DNA of 64,000 nucleotides from Tubulanus polymorphus. Its lineage: Eukaryota > Nemertea > Palaeonemertea > Tubulaniformes > Tubulanidae. Shown here one piece after another: positions 9,998 to 21,327 of this stretch. The stretch spans positions 19,146,485 through 19,210,484 of the forward strand of contig NC_134027.1 in NCBI RefSeq assembly GCF_964204645.1, written 5' to 3'. Position 1 is the first letter of the stretch. Every line of letters begins with the position of its first letter. The notes under the pieces are model-generated. The model was not told the DNA's origin and ran no database searches. It was given only the letters and a program-made list of their open reading frames with translations. A program made the translations under genes and the position numbers.

Positions 9998-11866
9998 GTT
10001 AATTCTGCCATATGCAATCATGATGAGCTTCAAGGTTTGATGTCATGTTTCGATGAATTTCGCAGGACTGGATTTCTCTGCGATGCAGAACTGATTGCAT
10101 CAGGCCTTGCATTAAAAGTTCATCGTGTATTACTAGCTGCGTGGAGTCATGTACTGGCGAGTGAGTTTCGGACTTGCGAAAAGAACGGACAAATGAAATT
10201 TGAACTTGGTGGACTTTCACAACAACAGTTGATGAAATTAGTTGAATTTTTCTACACCGGACATGTAGAACTAAACCATACAAATATTCTAGTATTCCAG
10301 AATGTAGCGGCTCAGTTGAAAATCCCGTATCTTTCGTCAATTTGTGAAAAATCTTTCGAAAATGTCTGTAAAACTGAGAATAACCAAATGGACGTTCATG
10401 AACTCGATGAAAGTGATGCCAATGACGATATATCCGAAATGGATCTGATAGAAAAACCGATGATTCTGGTCAACAATTCCAACTGCCTCTTAATAGAAAC
10501 AAAAGATTCTTTAGGACTTGAACATAAGCTTCCCAGACAAGATATTGGCGTAATCGAAAACGTCGTTAGCGGCGAAGATATTCCGAGTAACGGATTTGCG
10601 TGTGCGAAATGCGACTCTTCGTTCACCTCTTTTCGTGCCTGGAAAGCTCATAACGGTAAATGTTGTAAAAAAGCGACAAAAATCACAAAAAATCTAGCAG
10701 CCGAGAGGAATATATCCTCATCGGCGAATTTACAAGAGGTTGATTCAGATTGCAAAATGTGTGCGAATCTGTTCACCGATGGTGAAACTGTAATGCCGGT
10801 TTGCGAAGGTTTAATTTCAGAAGCCGAATCGCGTTTATTCTGCAAAGTATGCCAATACCGAGCGGAAAGTGTTACTGCATTGCGAAATCACGTCCATCGC
10901 ATTCACTTGTGCGATGATTTTCGTTGTGAATACTGCGGAATAACGTACGCGAAAATTGATGTGTACGCCGATCACCTGAAAGACTCGCATGGAAAGAATT
11001 GCAATGCTGACATATTTTCAAATCTAAAGTTGCTTACGTGCGAAATTTGCGAGGAATTTACGAGTTATCGGCAGTTGATTTTGAAATATCATAAATTGAA
11101 AAAGCACTCAGTCACAACGCCACACAAGCACTCATGCGGTGTTTGTTCAGAAACTTTCGAGACAAAAATGAAATTGTGCACGCACAGAGTTAAAGCTCAC
11201 CCAAAGGCGAAGCATGTCATCAAATGTAAAATCTGTCATTTTTCGACTCACGATAAGAAAAATCTCGAATATCACATGTATGCGAAGCATAAGATTCTGT
11301 CATCAGAAAAAACTGTTTATCAATGTCCGAACTGTGCCTATACATCTCTGGTCGAACACTACGTGCAAATGCACATCAAAAATAAACATTCGTCCGAGCG
11401 TCCGCATGTCTGCGAAACATGTCTGAAAACATTCAAAACAGTGTCCGCGTTGAATGTGCATGCAAAGCGCCACGTAATTGGAAATGAGTACAAGTGCTCG
11501 CAGTGCGAATATGTCACGAATGTAGCGGCCAATTTGAAAGGGCACACACAACGTTGTCATCCGACTGGCGTTGTGTTTCGTTGTTCGTTGTGCTCGTTCC
11601 AATCTGGCTTCAAACATGACCTCGAAAAACACACGCGCACTGTCAAACACAAACAGACCGGTAAAGCGTGGAACCGTCGTGCGCGCATGGGCCTCGACCC
11701 ACCGAACACAGCTCAGAGCAAGAAAAAATGGATCGAAAAACGACGTTTACAAAATAAACTGAAGAAAGCTGATATAACAGAAAGTGATATACTGGCACTA
11801 GTCGAGAGAAATCAAATTAAATTGACTGCAAGCGGTGTAAATGCTGAAATATTAAGTATACTATGA
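9998..11866 (+). CDS. BTB/POZ domain C2H2 zinc-finger protein (last exon)
   Basis: Likely a nuclear transcription factor of the BTB-zinc-finger class. The open frame runs back to a TTTTCCACAG acceptor at 9997 and reads VNSAICNHDELQG before a BTB fold: LCDAELIA, KVHRVLLAAWS, FFYTGHVEL and IPYLSSICEK (about residues 8-118). An acidic linker follows, then about ten C2H2 fingers from residue 199 to 550 (CAKC...H, CKVC, CEYC, CEIC, CGVC, CKIC, CPNC, CETC, CSQC, CSLC), several of the C-X2-C-X12-H-X4-H type. The tail is basic. An internal ATG at 10040 could start a version lacking 14 residues, but the acceptor in frame favours an upstream start exon. BTB domains of this class usually dimerise and recruit corepressors; fingers bind DNA. 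Direct family name not assigned. Confidence 0.88.
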   Translation, partial: VNSAICNHDELQGLMSCFDEFRRTGFLCDAELIASGLALKVHRVLLAAWSHVLASEFRTCEKNGQMKFELGGLSQQQLMKLVEFFYTGHVELNHTNILVFQNVAAQLKIPYLSSICEKSFENVCKTENNQMDVHELDESDANDDISEMDLIEKPMILVNNSNCLLIETKDSLGLEHKLPRQDIGVIENVVSGEDIPSNGFACAKCDSSFTSFRAWKAHNGKCCKKATKITKNLAAERNISSSANLQEVDSDCKMCANLFTDGETVMPVCEGLISEAESRLFCKVCQYRAESVTALRNHVHRIHLCDDFRCEYCGITYAKIDVYADHLKDSHGKNCNADIFSNLKLLTCEICEEFTSYRQLILKYHKLKKHSVTTPHKHSCGVCSETFETKMKLCTHRVKAHPKAKHVIKCKICHFSTHDKKNLEYHMYAKHKILSSEKTVYQCPNCAYTSLVEHYVQMHIKNKHSSERPHVCETCLKTFKTVSALNVHAKRHVIGNEYKCSQCEYVTNVAANLKGHTQRCHPTGVVFRCSLCSFQSGFKHDLEKHTRTVKHKQTGKAWNRRARMGLDPPNTAQSKKKWIEKRRLQNKLKKADITESDILALVERNQIKLTASGVNAEILSIL

Positions 11867-12432
11867 TTCCTTTTGTTAACCGAGTAGACCTGAACCTGTA
11901 ACTTCTCCAATCTAGCAGCAATTGGAGAACAGGTATCCAGGGCAGATTTAGAGGCTGATCCAAGGGGGTCAGGACCCCCAAAATTTGTTCCCTACAAATG
12001 TCTACCTCAAAAATCCTAAGTGACCTTCTTCACTAAAGGTGGGTAAATATAAAACAAACAGAAGTGGTATTTTCTCATGCAAAATGATATACAATGGTAT
12101 TGTGATTTTGGATTAATTTCATTGCTCAACGTCGTGGAAATCCCACCCAATTCTTCTCAAAATTTTAAACCATTTCTATTTTCGAAGGCCATAAGGGCTA
12201 AATCGTTATGTGTCTTTTCTTGCATTGTCCTTCAGTAACATTTCATATGGTCCCTTTTTACTTCCCTGGACCCTACCCCTACTAAAGTCATCCTGTTAAG
12301 ATATACAAGTCTACAGTGATTGAATTACTGGGGTTTATTTGTGTACTGGTACACAGAATTTATTCGTCGGTTCAGTTGCCCCATTGCCCCCAATGAAATT
12401 TTAGAAAAGTGCCCTTAGTGCAAATATTGTTA
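11867..12432. other. 3' UTR/intergenic with a dispersed segment
   Basis: Probable 3' UTR of the BTB-ZF gene at its start. The part 12363-12432 (GAAAAGTGCCCTTAGTGCA) recurs in altered form at 14995-15056, so it belongs to an older repeat into which the pogo-like element at 12433 jumped. Confidence 0.45.
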
Positions 12433-13486
12433 CAGTGGAACCTCGTTATAACGAACTCCACGGGACCTGATAACACATTCGTAATAACCGATAGTTCGTT
12501 ATATCCAGTATGAAAATAATTAAATTGCCTTACTTGGGACGAAATTCTATCCAGTCTACCTCGGATGTAACGTCGTTGGATTTACCGTAGATTCACTTAT
12601 ATCATATTATTTCCCAGGTCCCGATTTTTTCCTTCTATTAGGCTTTAGAAAAACCTTGAATATACCGTATTTTTTATAACGTAGATCACTTATATCGTAT
12701 AAATTATTTGGTCCCAATTAGTCAAATCAACTTAGGCTTAACAAAAATGATACCTTGTTTCTCCGCAGCGGCCGGGTCATTTTTGTAAAATATGATAAAT
12801 TTTGTAAACAGTTCATTTCTATAGCGGCCGGGTCTGTTATGGTAAAATTGATCACGACTTTAAAAAAAAGTAATGTACAGAGTAGATAGGCGGCCGGCCT
12901 GGTCAAGTTTTAAGCTCAGCAGAGCTGAGAAACAAGGTATCAATTTTTTTTTAGCCTTAATTATCCTCGGATATAACGTATCGAAAAAATTAAAAAATGA
13001 GAAAAAATACGACTTATAAAAACGAAAGTGTTAATACACTGCAATAGCCCTACTATACGCACATGTGCCATGTCCGAGTGATCGATAGTTTCCATGACAG
13101 CACTTACATACATGTAGAGGCGTATCATAGCCCTACACAATACGCTGTAATCAGTAGCGCGTGTTCTAAAGCAGCATGATGCCTTCTGAAAGAAAGGTGT
13201 TTAGTTATCAAGAGAAGTATGATATTACTTGAGGCAAATAATAATTATTTCTTCTCTGATTATTCAACACATTGAAGGCTTTTTATGCACACCATAGGCA
13301 TGCATGGTTTTTTAATGGCATTCGGATATAACGAAGTTTCTATGGTATATACATGTACGTATACCGTATTTCGGTTAAAATGTATAAATAATCTGGTCGC
13401 GACTGCTACGTTACATCCGAGGTAGACTGTATTTGTTATATCCGATGAATCGTTGTATCCGAGTCTGTTATAACGAGGTTGCACTG
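12433..13486. mobile_element. Pogo/Tigger-like MITE, split by a nested element
   Basis: Ends CAGTGGAACCTCGTTATAAC and its complement GTTATAACGAGGTTGCACTG. Left flank is TA; right flank is TG (decayed). The outer parts 12433-12551 and 13430-13486 together match the uninterrupted 181-bp copy at 32642-32822 read in reverse. CAGTKGAACCTCGTTATA-type ends and TA targets are typical of pogo-group Tc1/mariner elements. No transposase ORF. Confidence 0.8.
12552..13429. mobile_element. Nested TIR element inside the pogo-like MITE
   Basis: CAGTCTACCTCGGATGTAAC at the left end is inverted at 13410-13429, followed by TA. Inside are further inverted words (GATACCTTGTTTCTC near 12750 against GAGAAACAAGGTATC near 12927) and three GCGGCCGG words. 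It looks like another pogo-like non-autonomous element, possibly itself composite. Confidence 0.65.
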
Positions 13487-15670
13487 TGTGTCCTGCTACA
13501 TGTATAAAGGTTTGCTGGTATTCTTTTTCGGGATTACCTTATCTCAGCATTACACTAATTAAGAAGATATTTTCATGACTTTTGCCTTTCCTTGTGAATT
13601 TATTAACAAAATACTCGTATAAAAGAAACATGTATAATCATTAGGTTTCTCTCCTTATATGATATCATCAGTCGATTATCATAAATGTAATAACAGGATA
13701 TATTTTTTTTGTACAAAAAAGAAAAATTGTCAAGTTTCTAATAAATGGAATACTGTAGTATTTATTTAAGTAGTTTATTTACATTGCGTTCACTCGGTTT
13801 GAATAACTTTATGAAATGTCGATATATACATATCATTTTAAATGCATATACACAGTCCAATCCGTAAGAAAAATCAATTGTATATTGTCTATTTTAAAAG
13901 TTTACCCGTATTTCAATAAAATGCTCGCTCATTATACAAATGTATGGTTAACTGTCAACAACATATGCAGTTCTGGTCAAATCAATAAACTGCCAACTAT
14001 AGCAGCAGATCCAGGTATTCACTATTTGCCAGTGAACCCCCACCCCATAAAAACCTACAGAAAAAAATTGGATTTGGAATCTACCTTTCCAGGCTGTGGT
14101 AAGATAATTTGAAAGAAGTACTTAAAAATTACAAAGGCCAGCAATCCATCGTAAATACTTTTAAGATACCTCAGAATTCGTCTCAGAAAGCCAAATTCAA
14201 AAAACATTTCAAACAACATCCGTTTGACTATTGTGTGAACCAAATAAGCCAAATTCCTGGATCCGCCCTGACAAACTGGGTAAATCAGTAAAAACTCAAT
14301 AGGATAAAAAGCAAACATTTTCAAATAAATCATCATACTTAGCAATATGATCAGACTGGAGACTATGCCTAACCAAGTCGAGCAGAATATACTACACTAC
14401 AGAGGTATTTTGAGATGATGTCATAAAAAGCTTATCAATTCTAGCATCTTGATATCGGAATACGTGTAGTGTTAAACGAAAATAACAAATATATATGGTC
14501 GAATTCAGACTAGGCATCAGTCAATTTAAACCTGCTGTAATGATGATCATCTGAAGTTTATATAAAATTTAGCATACACTGATGTCCACCATACAGTAGT
14601 AATATCAATTTTCATTTCTATAAATCTACTAGCTAGACATTTGAAGAGTTTATACATTTTTCCTTACCCAACCTCCCCTCGTGCATATGTGTTCTCATAC
14701 GACGTAGCAGTACTCATTCCGTTGCCGAAAATAATTTGTCTAATACTACTCTTCAAATTCACATGACATTATCGTCGATAATAAAGGTTTCGTAGCCAAT
14801 GAAACGATACTATGATTGAATTAAATTTAATTATCATGATTCATTATTGACTTCAATGAATAAAAATATAATTGGTCATGGATATGGTTACATTTCAGGA
14901 CAACTGGTACATGTATTACCAGTTGCCTTAATATGCTATAGGCCTATACAATAGATTTCATTTATTTGTGTCTACGCATAACCAAAGCCGTACCCAGCAG
15001 GGGTAGGGGACAGTTACCCAGAAACTTTGGAAAAGTGCCCTTTTTGCAGATATTATTGTTATATCCCAAAGGACTATCTTCCAGGCTTCACCAGTGTTCA
15101 CAGACCCTCGCTTACAAATAATTACTATTGGCATACATTAGTGATTTTATCAGCACACTTTTAAATAGGGATCATCCGGACAAAAAACTTCATTGGAAAA
15201 TTTAGTTATATCCAGTATGAAGGAAATCAAATTTTCTCATTTTGGGTACGCATTTGTAAGATAAATCAATATAATGAGTTTGCACTGTAGAAACAATCTC
15301 AGATATATGGAACGTAGGCCCGTGCTGAGCTTTTTTGAGGGGCAATTCTATTTCAAGATAAAAGGGCACTTTTTCACCGTGATAAGGGGCACTTTCCTAC
15401 TGAAAAAAAGACAGATCTTAATGTGAAGAACCCAGGTACATGAATAAATCACTTCAGAATGGATTACTTTTCATTTTAAAAAACAAACATGAAAATTGTA
15501 TCCAAATTTCGAAAAATCTGACCTTTTGAAGGGCACTTTGAAAATTTTGGGCGGTTTGTTCGTTATCCCCAACCCCCCTTGTGCACGGGTCAAAACATAA
15601 CATTTCATTCCTAATATGAACATACGTATGATTTCATACAGGTTACAACCTCTGAAGTTTGTTGTGTAAC
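13487..15670. other. Intergenic, no gene; decayed repeats at its end
   Basis: The two overlapping ORFs of about 96 codons near 13816-14345 lie on opposite strands and look like chance. From 14995 to 15290 there is an old repeat with a worn pogo-like half (TTATATCCAGTATGA near 15205, GTTTGCACTGTA near 15280). Between 15340 and 15550 the word GGGCACTTT recurs. Confidence 0.45.
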
Positions 15671-15814
15671 CAGGGGCCCGTTGCATAGTCATGGCTTAGA
15701 CTTAAGACAAATCTAAGACCAACTTAGTTCTATAGCCAATCTAACAACTTAAGACCAGTCTTAAGATTTAAGAGCACTTTTGGACTTAAGTCACGACTGT
15801 GCAACTGGGCCCTG
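15671..15814. mobile_element. MITE with CAGGGGCCCGTTGCA ends
   Basis: CAGGGGCCCGTTGCATAGTC is inverted at the right end (GACTGTGCAACTGGGCCCTG). The inside is rich in CTTAAGAC/GTCTTAAG words in both orientations. About 144 bp, non-coding. Confidence 0.65.
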
Positions 15815-16046
15815 GGTTCTAATACCAGGTTATACTTGCACAATTGTTTAAGACATCCTACTTGAGCTGAGTCAAATGTATCTTCATATTAGTATTATCC
15901 GAAACCAGCTCTGACATAAACTACGTTAGAAATATCAAAGCCATTATACTGATACTGATACTGCAATTCAAAATGAATCGAAATAAAAACCGAATCCCCC
16001 AGTTGTATGACGAGGTTCGACTAGTTAATGGATTTATGCAGATTGT

Positions 16047-16412
16047 GGGACCATCCATTTAATACATATGCACGATAGGGGAGGGGTTGAAAATGCATAC
16101 AAAACCGTACAGGGGAGGGTGCGGGATACATGGCTCTGCGTACGCACCTATTAATCGTTTTTGCACACTGATGATGATTTTATTTGCACTTTATTATAAT
16201 ACCCAGTACCGTTGACGCTGCCTATCCGCTGAAAACAACTAAACGTGTTGTAGTCAATGATATAAAAACGTCAAATTCTTTATACAAAAATAGCAGTTCA
16301 CATATGTACAGTAGGGGGGCGGTTAAGAGAAAAAGTACAGCTGCGTACAAGGGAAGGGGGTTCAAAAATCAGCAGATTTTTGCGTACCGGTATGTACTAA
16401 ATGGATGGTCCC
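16047..16412. repeat. Fold-back repeat with GGGACCATCCATTTA ends
   Basis: GGGACCATCCATTTAATAC at the left is inverted as TGTACTAAATGGATGGTCCC at the right. Between them are GTACGCA and purine-rich GGGGAGGG runs also seen in the repeats at 21135 and 21328. Confidence 0.6.
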
Positions 16413-16528
16413 TGTACAGACTTCAATCATCTCCAAGAAGGAACAGATCGATACCTACAGGACACTAAGACCATAATATATATATAAAATACAATCCAGT
16501 GGAAATACAAAACAATGGAATATCAATA

Positions 16529-17030
16529 CAGTCAACCCTGCATAAGTCGTAGTCCTCAGGACTGACGCTTTTACTACGACTTACATGATGTATGAGTAAC
16601 GTGTAAGTCGTATTTTTACGAGTTATCTATAAGTCATGGTTTTATACGAATTCCGCGAATAACCTGTGAAAATACGATATGACGTTCAGATTCCAGCATC
16701 GCTCAATCACTAAATTAAAGCAGCCACGTGCGCCACGTCACATGAAAATTAGATTGTAACAGTCTGAACACTTACACTGACAATATTGTAGCGTATTTTC
16801 TATCCGCTGCTATGGCATATCGGGCTACGACTTACACGAGGTATTTTGAATGGAATCACATGATTTGGCTTCTAAAATTGATATGACTTATGTGAAAATA
16901 CGACTTATGAAGTACGAGTTATAAGCCTAATTTCATAAGGTTTAACAAAGAAGAAAATCGGGACCAAATTAATCATACGAGATATGTGATGATAGGTCTA
17001 ATTCGATGACGACTTATGCAGGGTTGACTG
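16529..17030. mobile_element. Pogo/Tigger-like MITE (502 bp) with TA duplication
   Basis: Perfect terminal repeats CAGTCAACCCTGCATAAGTC and complement at 17011-17030, with TA on both sides (16527-16528, 17031-17032). Inside, CGACTTA/TAAGTCGT words repeat in both orientations. Non-coding. Confidence 0.82.
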
Positions 17031-17136
17031 TAGCTATAGATAGAATAAGTGTGGCCCCCACCATTGGCACATGAGGTTGTGAGAGAGAATGTAAGTGAAG
17101 AGATCCGGTCACTTTCCCGAAAAGTAAGATATCATA

Positions 17137-17268
17137 CTGGGGCCAGTGGCTCAAATGTAAGTTAAAGATAACCAGTGGATAAATACCATAGCAACGATTG
17201 ACTTCCAATTGTCACCATGTCAACTATCCACTGGTAAGCCCTAACCAACGTTTGAGCAACTGGCCCCA
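17137..17268. mobile_element. Small MITE with double inverted repeats
   Basis: Outer ends GGGGCCAGTGGCTCAAA and TTTGAGCAACTGGCCCC are inverted; an inner pair ACCAGTGGATA and TATCCACTGGT is nested. About 130 bp, non-coding. Confidence 0.65.
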
Positions 17269-17541
17269 GAACGCTTTAGGTAACTACATGTGGCTTCGCA
17301 ATGCCGTGGTGGATACTCACAACAATGAACTTCAGAAAATTTTGAAAATGCATTTGGTCATAATCCGTAGTTTGTTCTATCTAATATGGAATGAATAAAC
17401 TTTGGGATGAAATTCTAGCTTTTTACCAGATATAGAGTACAAATCATGACATCTGAGGTTGTTTTAATAAGGTTCCACTTCATAACCACACTACGAAAAG
17501 TAACACTTCAATTTGAAATATACATGAAATACATGCGAGAC

Positions 17542-20403
17542 TCATTTCTTCGCTTGCATAAGTTGTCTTTTATACTGTCGAGCCCAACATCCTTGTTCGT
17601 GTTTCTCTTTTAAACCTTTGCGAAGGAATCCTTTCAAACAAACTTGACACTCGTGCGGATATTGGTGGCTATGAGTGATGATAACATGATCACGAAGTTG
17701 AGAATTCCAAACGAAGACTCTTTGACACACATTACATGTGTGATTTTGATCGATGTGCATTTGCACATTCAAACATCGCTGCATACACAACGGGCAATTC
17801 CTCGAAGCAGAGGAGCTTCCTCCGCTGGTTGGAGAAGCTTGTTCCAATATGGTCATCGCATCTTTTTTCGGCTTCTTCTTTTTGAAGTATAATTTGGCAT
17901 GTTTTTTCAACTCGCTGATTGAACTGAAATTCTTCCTGCAGATAGCGCAGGTGTTCTTCTCATCTTCGCCGGGAAGAGAATGTGCAATTACCTCCAAGAA
18001 TGATGAGAGCTGTTTGTCACATAAACTGCACTGATGTCTTTGAATTTCGTTACTTGCTTCGTAACTAGTTGTCGCCTCGTTGACAGTAGTATCGGCGGCC
18101 TGCTGTACTACATTGCTTAGGTCAACATTTGTTAACTGGACTAGATTATCATGAGTACTCAATGACCCCCTGATATTATGGTCCATAACCGAGTTCTTAA
18201 CTAAATCAGTATTCACATGTCTAATATCGTCACATAATGCTGCAGTTCTTACATCAGTGTTACCGACATCATAGGTATCTTTGTGACTGACATCATCACA
18301 TAATGTGGAGTTTCTTACATCTTTGTTATCTGCATTGACATCAGTATTCAGGTGTATAAAAGATGGTCTTATATCATTGTTATCTGCTCTGCACTCATCG
18401 ATATTTGCTCTAACAAAATCATTATTAGCTAAAACATCACCAGTAATGATGTCTCTTTCATCATCAGTGTTTTTAATTCCTGTGACATCAGTACAAGGTG
18501 TTTCGTTGAAATCATCAGTTTTTGCCTGAACATGGCTCGCCGGACAGTCAGATGACATAATACTTAGATTGGTACAATCAGCATCCGTCCAATCTTCAGT
18601 ATCATTCATGTTATCATTTGATGGAGTTTTTTCATCTTCAATCATCACTTTACATTTCTTTACTAACTTTTCTTTTGGTGGACGGCCACGTTTGCGCTTC
18701 ATTCCAGTCACAGTCGACACTGGTTTCTGTTTCGTCTCTTTTTTCCTAGTGAACAAATTCCTAAATGGCCTTCCTTTTTTCTTTCGAGCCACTACTTTTG
18801 GAACCTTTTTTTCTTGTTTACCTTTTGCAGGCTGTCTTTTGCCTTGCATTGGATTGTTAACACCAGCCTTCTTTGGACATTTATTGACCCACATAGGCAA
18901 AATAGTACCATCTTTGTGATGTTGTACATGTTTATCGGCTAATCTCTTCTTTGTAAATGCTCGGTCACAAAATTCACATGGGAATAATTCTAATTTTGGT
19001 ACTATTTCTTCTTCTTCATCTTCTAAATCATCCTCATTCTCCGATGAAAGTTTTTGATCATTCATCTTTTCAGAAAATTCGCCCGACAATTTTTGAAACA
19101 TATCTGGTAACTCTGCAGATAATTCGTTAGACTGAGCTGCTGTTATCTCTTCAGAGTCTGAAAAAAGGGGTTTAAGGATTACATCAGACTTCCCAGTTGT
19201 TGACATATTTGCAATTCGAACCTTTGCAGATCTTAAAAATCTAGAAAGCTTTGATGAATTCTGCTGTTCTTGTTCCATTCTATTGGTTGCATCACCTTCA
19301 GTTGTAACGATGGCTTCGATAGCTTCCGATGTTCTGCATCTTTTTCTTACTGACGACAAAGTTTTTTTGCTTAATTCTGTTCCTTCATCAATAACTTTCT
19401 CAGAATCTTCTTGAGTATTGTTAATATCACTATCATTACAAACTACTGAACCCTTAACTGAACAGCTAGCTATACAAACAGCATGGGAAGAATCACCATC
19501 CTTTTCTTGTTCATCATTTGCTGCAGGTATCATTTCGAATGCATTTTTCTCTACAGCAATTCTATCATCTTGATCAATCTCAACAGGAATATCATCCTTT
19601 TCTAGAGTATGCTCTACACAACCAGGTTCAGCCAGAGACCCATTTAGTTCTGATGTTGTCATAGCAACATCATCCTTTGCATTTTGAACAGACAGTTCAA
19701 TTGTAGGTGAAGATATGGCAACATCATTCCTAACAGAAGACCCCTGATCAGCAGATATCACTTCATTAACTCCAAGTTTAGTCGTGGCAACATCATTCTC
19801 TTCAAAAGTAAACTCCCTACCAACAGATTTGATTTTTTCAACTTCTGGTCCAGTCATTGCAACGCAATCAGCTTTTTCAAAAATAGGCTCCCCATCAACA
19901 GCATTCACTTCTTTAATCTCAGCTTCTGCAATCAAGGCAATACCTTCATTTTTCTCAGATTCAGCAATAGTCATTTCAACTTCTGATGTATTCATGGTCA
20001 CGCTATCATTATGATCGCCGATGCCAGTGTGTCCCCCTGTAGCAAGTTTGTCATGGGTACAGGTTGATTTATTTTCTTGTGGAACAACAGGTCTCATCAA
20101 ATCACTATCGTTGAATGACTGATCACTAGCAAAATCATTCGATTTCGTAATACTTTCTACTGGTGGCATGGGTTCAGTTTCCAATGAAATATCATCAGTG
20201 TTCAGTGTGTCAGAAATTTTTCCACATGCATCACTAACAATGGCACCATCGGAAATACTATTTTCATCATTTTTCTCCATTGATTCGACTATTTCTCTCG
20301 TGGCTACATGAATTTCCAGATTCGCTGAGGTGCGGACAGCCCCAAGATCTATAGGAAAATTGTTGTAATCATTTGTGACTGAATGCTTTTCACCACTGAG
20401 TTC
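17542..20403 (-). CDS. AT-hook C2H2 zinc-finger protein, long last exon
   Basis: Probable chromatin or DNA-binding protein. Translation enters at an acceptor TTATTTTTGCAG just above 20403 and stops at 17542, giving 953 residues. The N-terminal half is acidic and repetitive, with recurring (D/E)VAMTT and FEK(A/N)D words. Around residue 477 is one C2H2 finger (CEFCDRAFTKKRLADKH). A lysine-rich stretch with the AT-hook core KRGRPPK follows near 574. A second low-complexity part repeats NTD, DVR and CDD(I/V). The C-terminus (about 792-945) has CSLCDKQ, CAICRKNF...H, CPLC...H, CNVCQRVF...H and CQVCLKGF...H fingers; some lack the regular spacing. There is no ATG at the frame's 5' limit, so it is not a single-exon gene. 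Upstream exons at 24129 and 25256 join it in frame. Confidence 0.85.
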   Translation of the reverse strand, partial: ELSGEKHSVTNDYNNFPIDLGAVRTSANLEIHVATREIVESMEKNDENSISDGAIVSDACGKISDTLNTDDISLETEPMPPVESITKSNDFASDQSFNDSDLMRPVVPQENKSTCTHDKLATGGHTGIGDHNDSVTMNTSEVEMTIAESEKNEGIALIAEAEIKEVNAVDGEPIFEKADCVAMTGPEVEKIKSVGREFTFEENDVATTKLGVNEVISADQGSSVRNDVAISSPTIELSVQNAKDDVAMTTSELNGSLAEPGCVEHTLEKDDIPVEIDQDDRIAVEKNAFEMIPAANDEQEKDGDSSHAVCIASCSVKGSVVCNDSDINNTQEDSEKVIDEGTELSKKTLSSVRKRCRTSEAIEAIVTTEGDATNRMEQEQQNSSKLSRFLRSAKVRIANMSTTGKSDVILKPLFSDSEEITAAQSNELSAELPDMFQKLSGEFSEKMNDQKLSSENEDDLEDEEEEIVPKLELFPCEFCDRAFTKKRLADKHVQHHKDGTILPMWVNKCPKKAGVNNPMQGKRQPAKGKQEKKVPKVVARKKKGRPFRNLFTRKKETKQKPVSTVTGMKRKRGRPPKEKLVKKCKVMIEDEKTPSNDNMNDTEDWTDADCTNLSIMSSDCPASHVQAKTDDFNETPCTDVTGIKNTDDERDIITGDVLANNDFVRANIDECRADNNDIRPSFIHLNTDVNADNKDVRNSTLCDDVSHKDTYDVGNTDVRTAALCDDIRHVNTDLVKNSVMDHNIRGSLSTHDNLVQLTNVDLSNVVQQAADTTVNEATTSYEASNEIQRHQCSLCDKQLSSFLEVIAHSLPGEDEKNTCAICRKNFSSISELKKHAKLYFKKKKPKKDAMTILEQASPTSGGSSSASRNCPLCMQRCLNVQMHIDQNHTCNVCQRVFVWNSQLRDHVIITHSHQYPHECQVCLKGFLRKGLKEKHEQGCWARQYKRQLMQAKK

Positions 20404-21134
20404 CTGCAAAAATAATGTCAAGAGAGTTACTCAAACGATTAATGGTGGATTCCTATTATGATATAACAAGTGAGCACCCAATTCTTGTGGATTTTTCTGA
20501 AATGAAAAGTGATTCTAACTTAATTTGCGGAGGATATGAAGCCAATAAAAAGTATGGGTATGCTCGTGGTAACCAAAGTTATTGGAATCAGTCCAGCTTA
20601 TAGTGTAAATGCATTCAATGGGTCCAGACCTCATGGTATTAGGTATATGATGAACCAACAGCCCAACGAGTTGGTTGAAACTACCAGTAGTCAAAATTAC
20701 ATTTAGTTTCATTCAGATACATGTATTACCATACCAACTTCCAAAATAATACAAAATTGATTTTTTACCCAGTGTAGATAGATGCATAACATAGTTTTTA
20801 TTCATAATTGATTTACTTCAGAAGAAAGTATTTTTGATTCTTATTGAAATGTTCACAAATTGAAGCAATGGGGAACTGACCTAGGAGATATCCTGCCAGA
20901 TGGCAGCACTATCAGATGTATAAACGACAAAATAAGTTCATCTTTATATAAGTTTGATCTACATTTTTTGACCTTCCTATCAAAAAATTGTAAAATTTAC
21001 ACATTAAGATAAATCAGATTGAGCTTTAGCAAGGGTGAGATGCAAGATTCTAAAATTTTCACCTTTCAGCCCAAAATACAGGATTTTTCACATCTTTTTC
21101 GTGTCAAAAATTCTATGACCCAAATCTTTCTTAA

Positions 21135-21295
21135 GGGATCATTCATTATTACGTACGCATAAAATTTGAATTTTTCAACCCCCCTCCCCCATGTACGCAA
21201 AAGCGACCATTTTTTCATACCGTATACATTAAGCATTACAGTATGCAATTGCACTTACCCCTCCCCTAATGCGTACATAATAAGTGAATGACCCC
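21135..21295. mobile_element. MITE with GGG(A/G)TCATTCA ends
   Basis: GGGATCATTCATTATTACGT on the left is inverted as ATAATAAGTGAATGACCCC on the right. CCCCTCCCCC tracts and GTACGCA words lie inside. No ORF. Confidence 0.6.
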
Positions 21296-21327
21296 GAAGA
21301 GATATATACCTAACATGATTTCATTGA

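Noticed and set aside
13816-14345. Overlapping ORFs of 96-98 codons
   Set aside because: Opposite strands, no splice signals in fitting phase, and composition like the surrounding AT-rich DNA.
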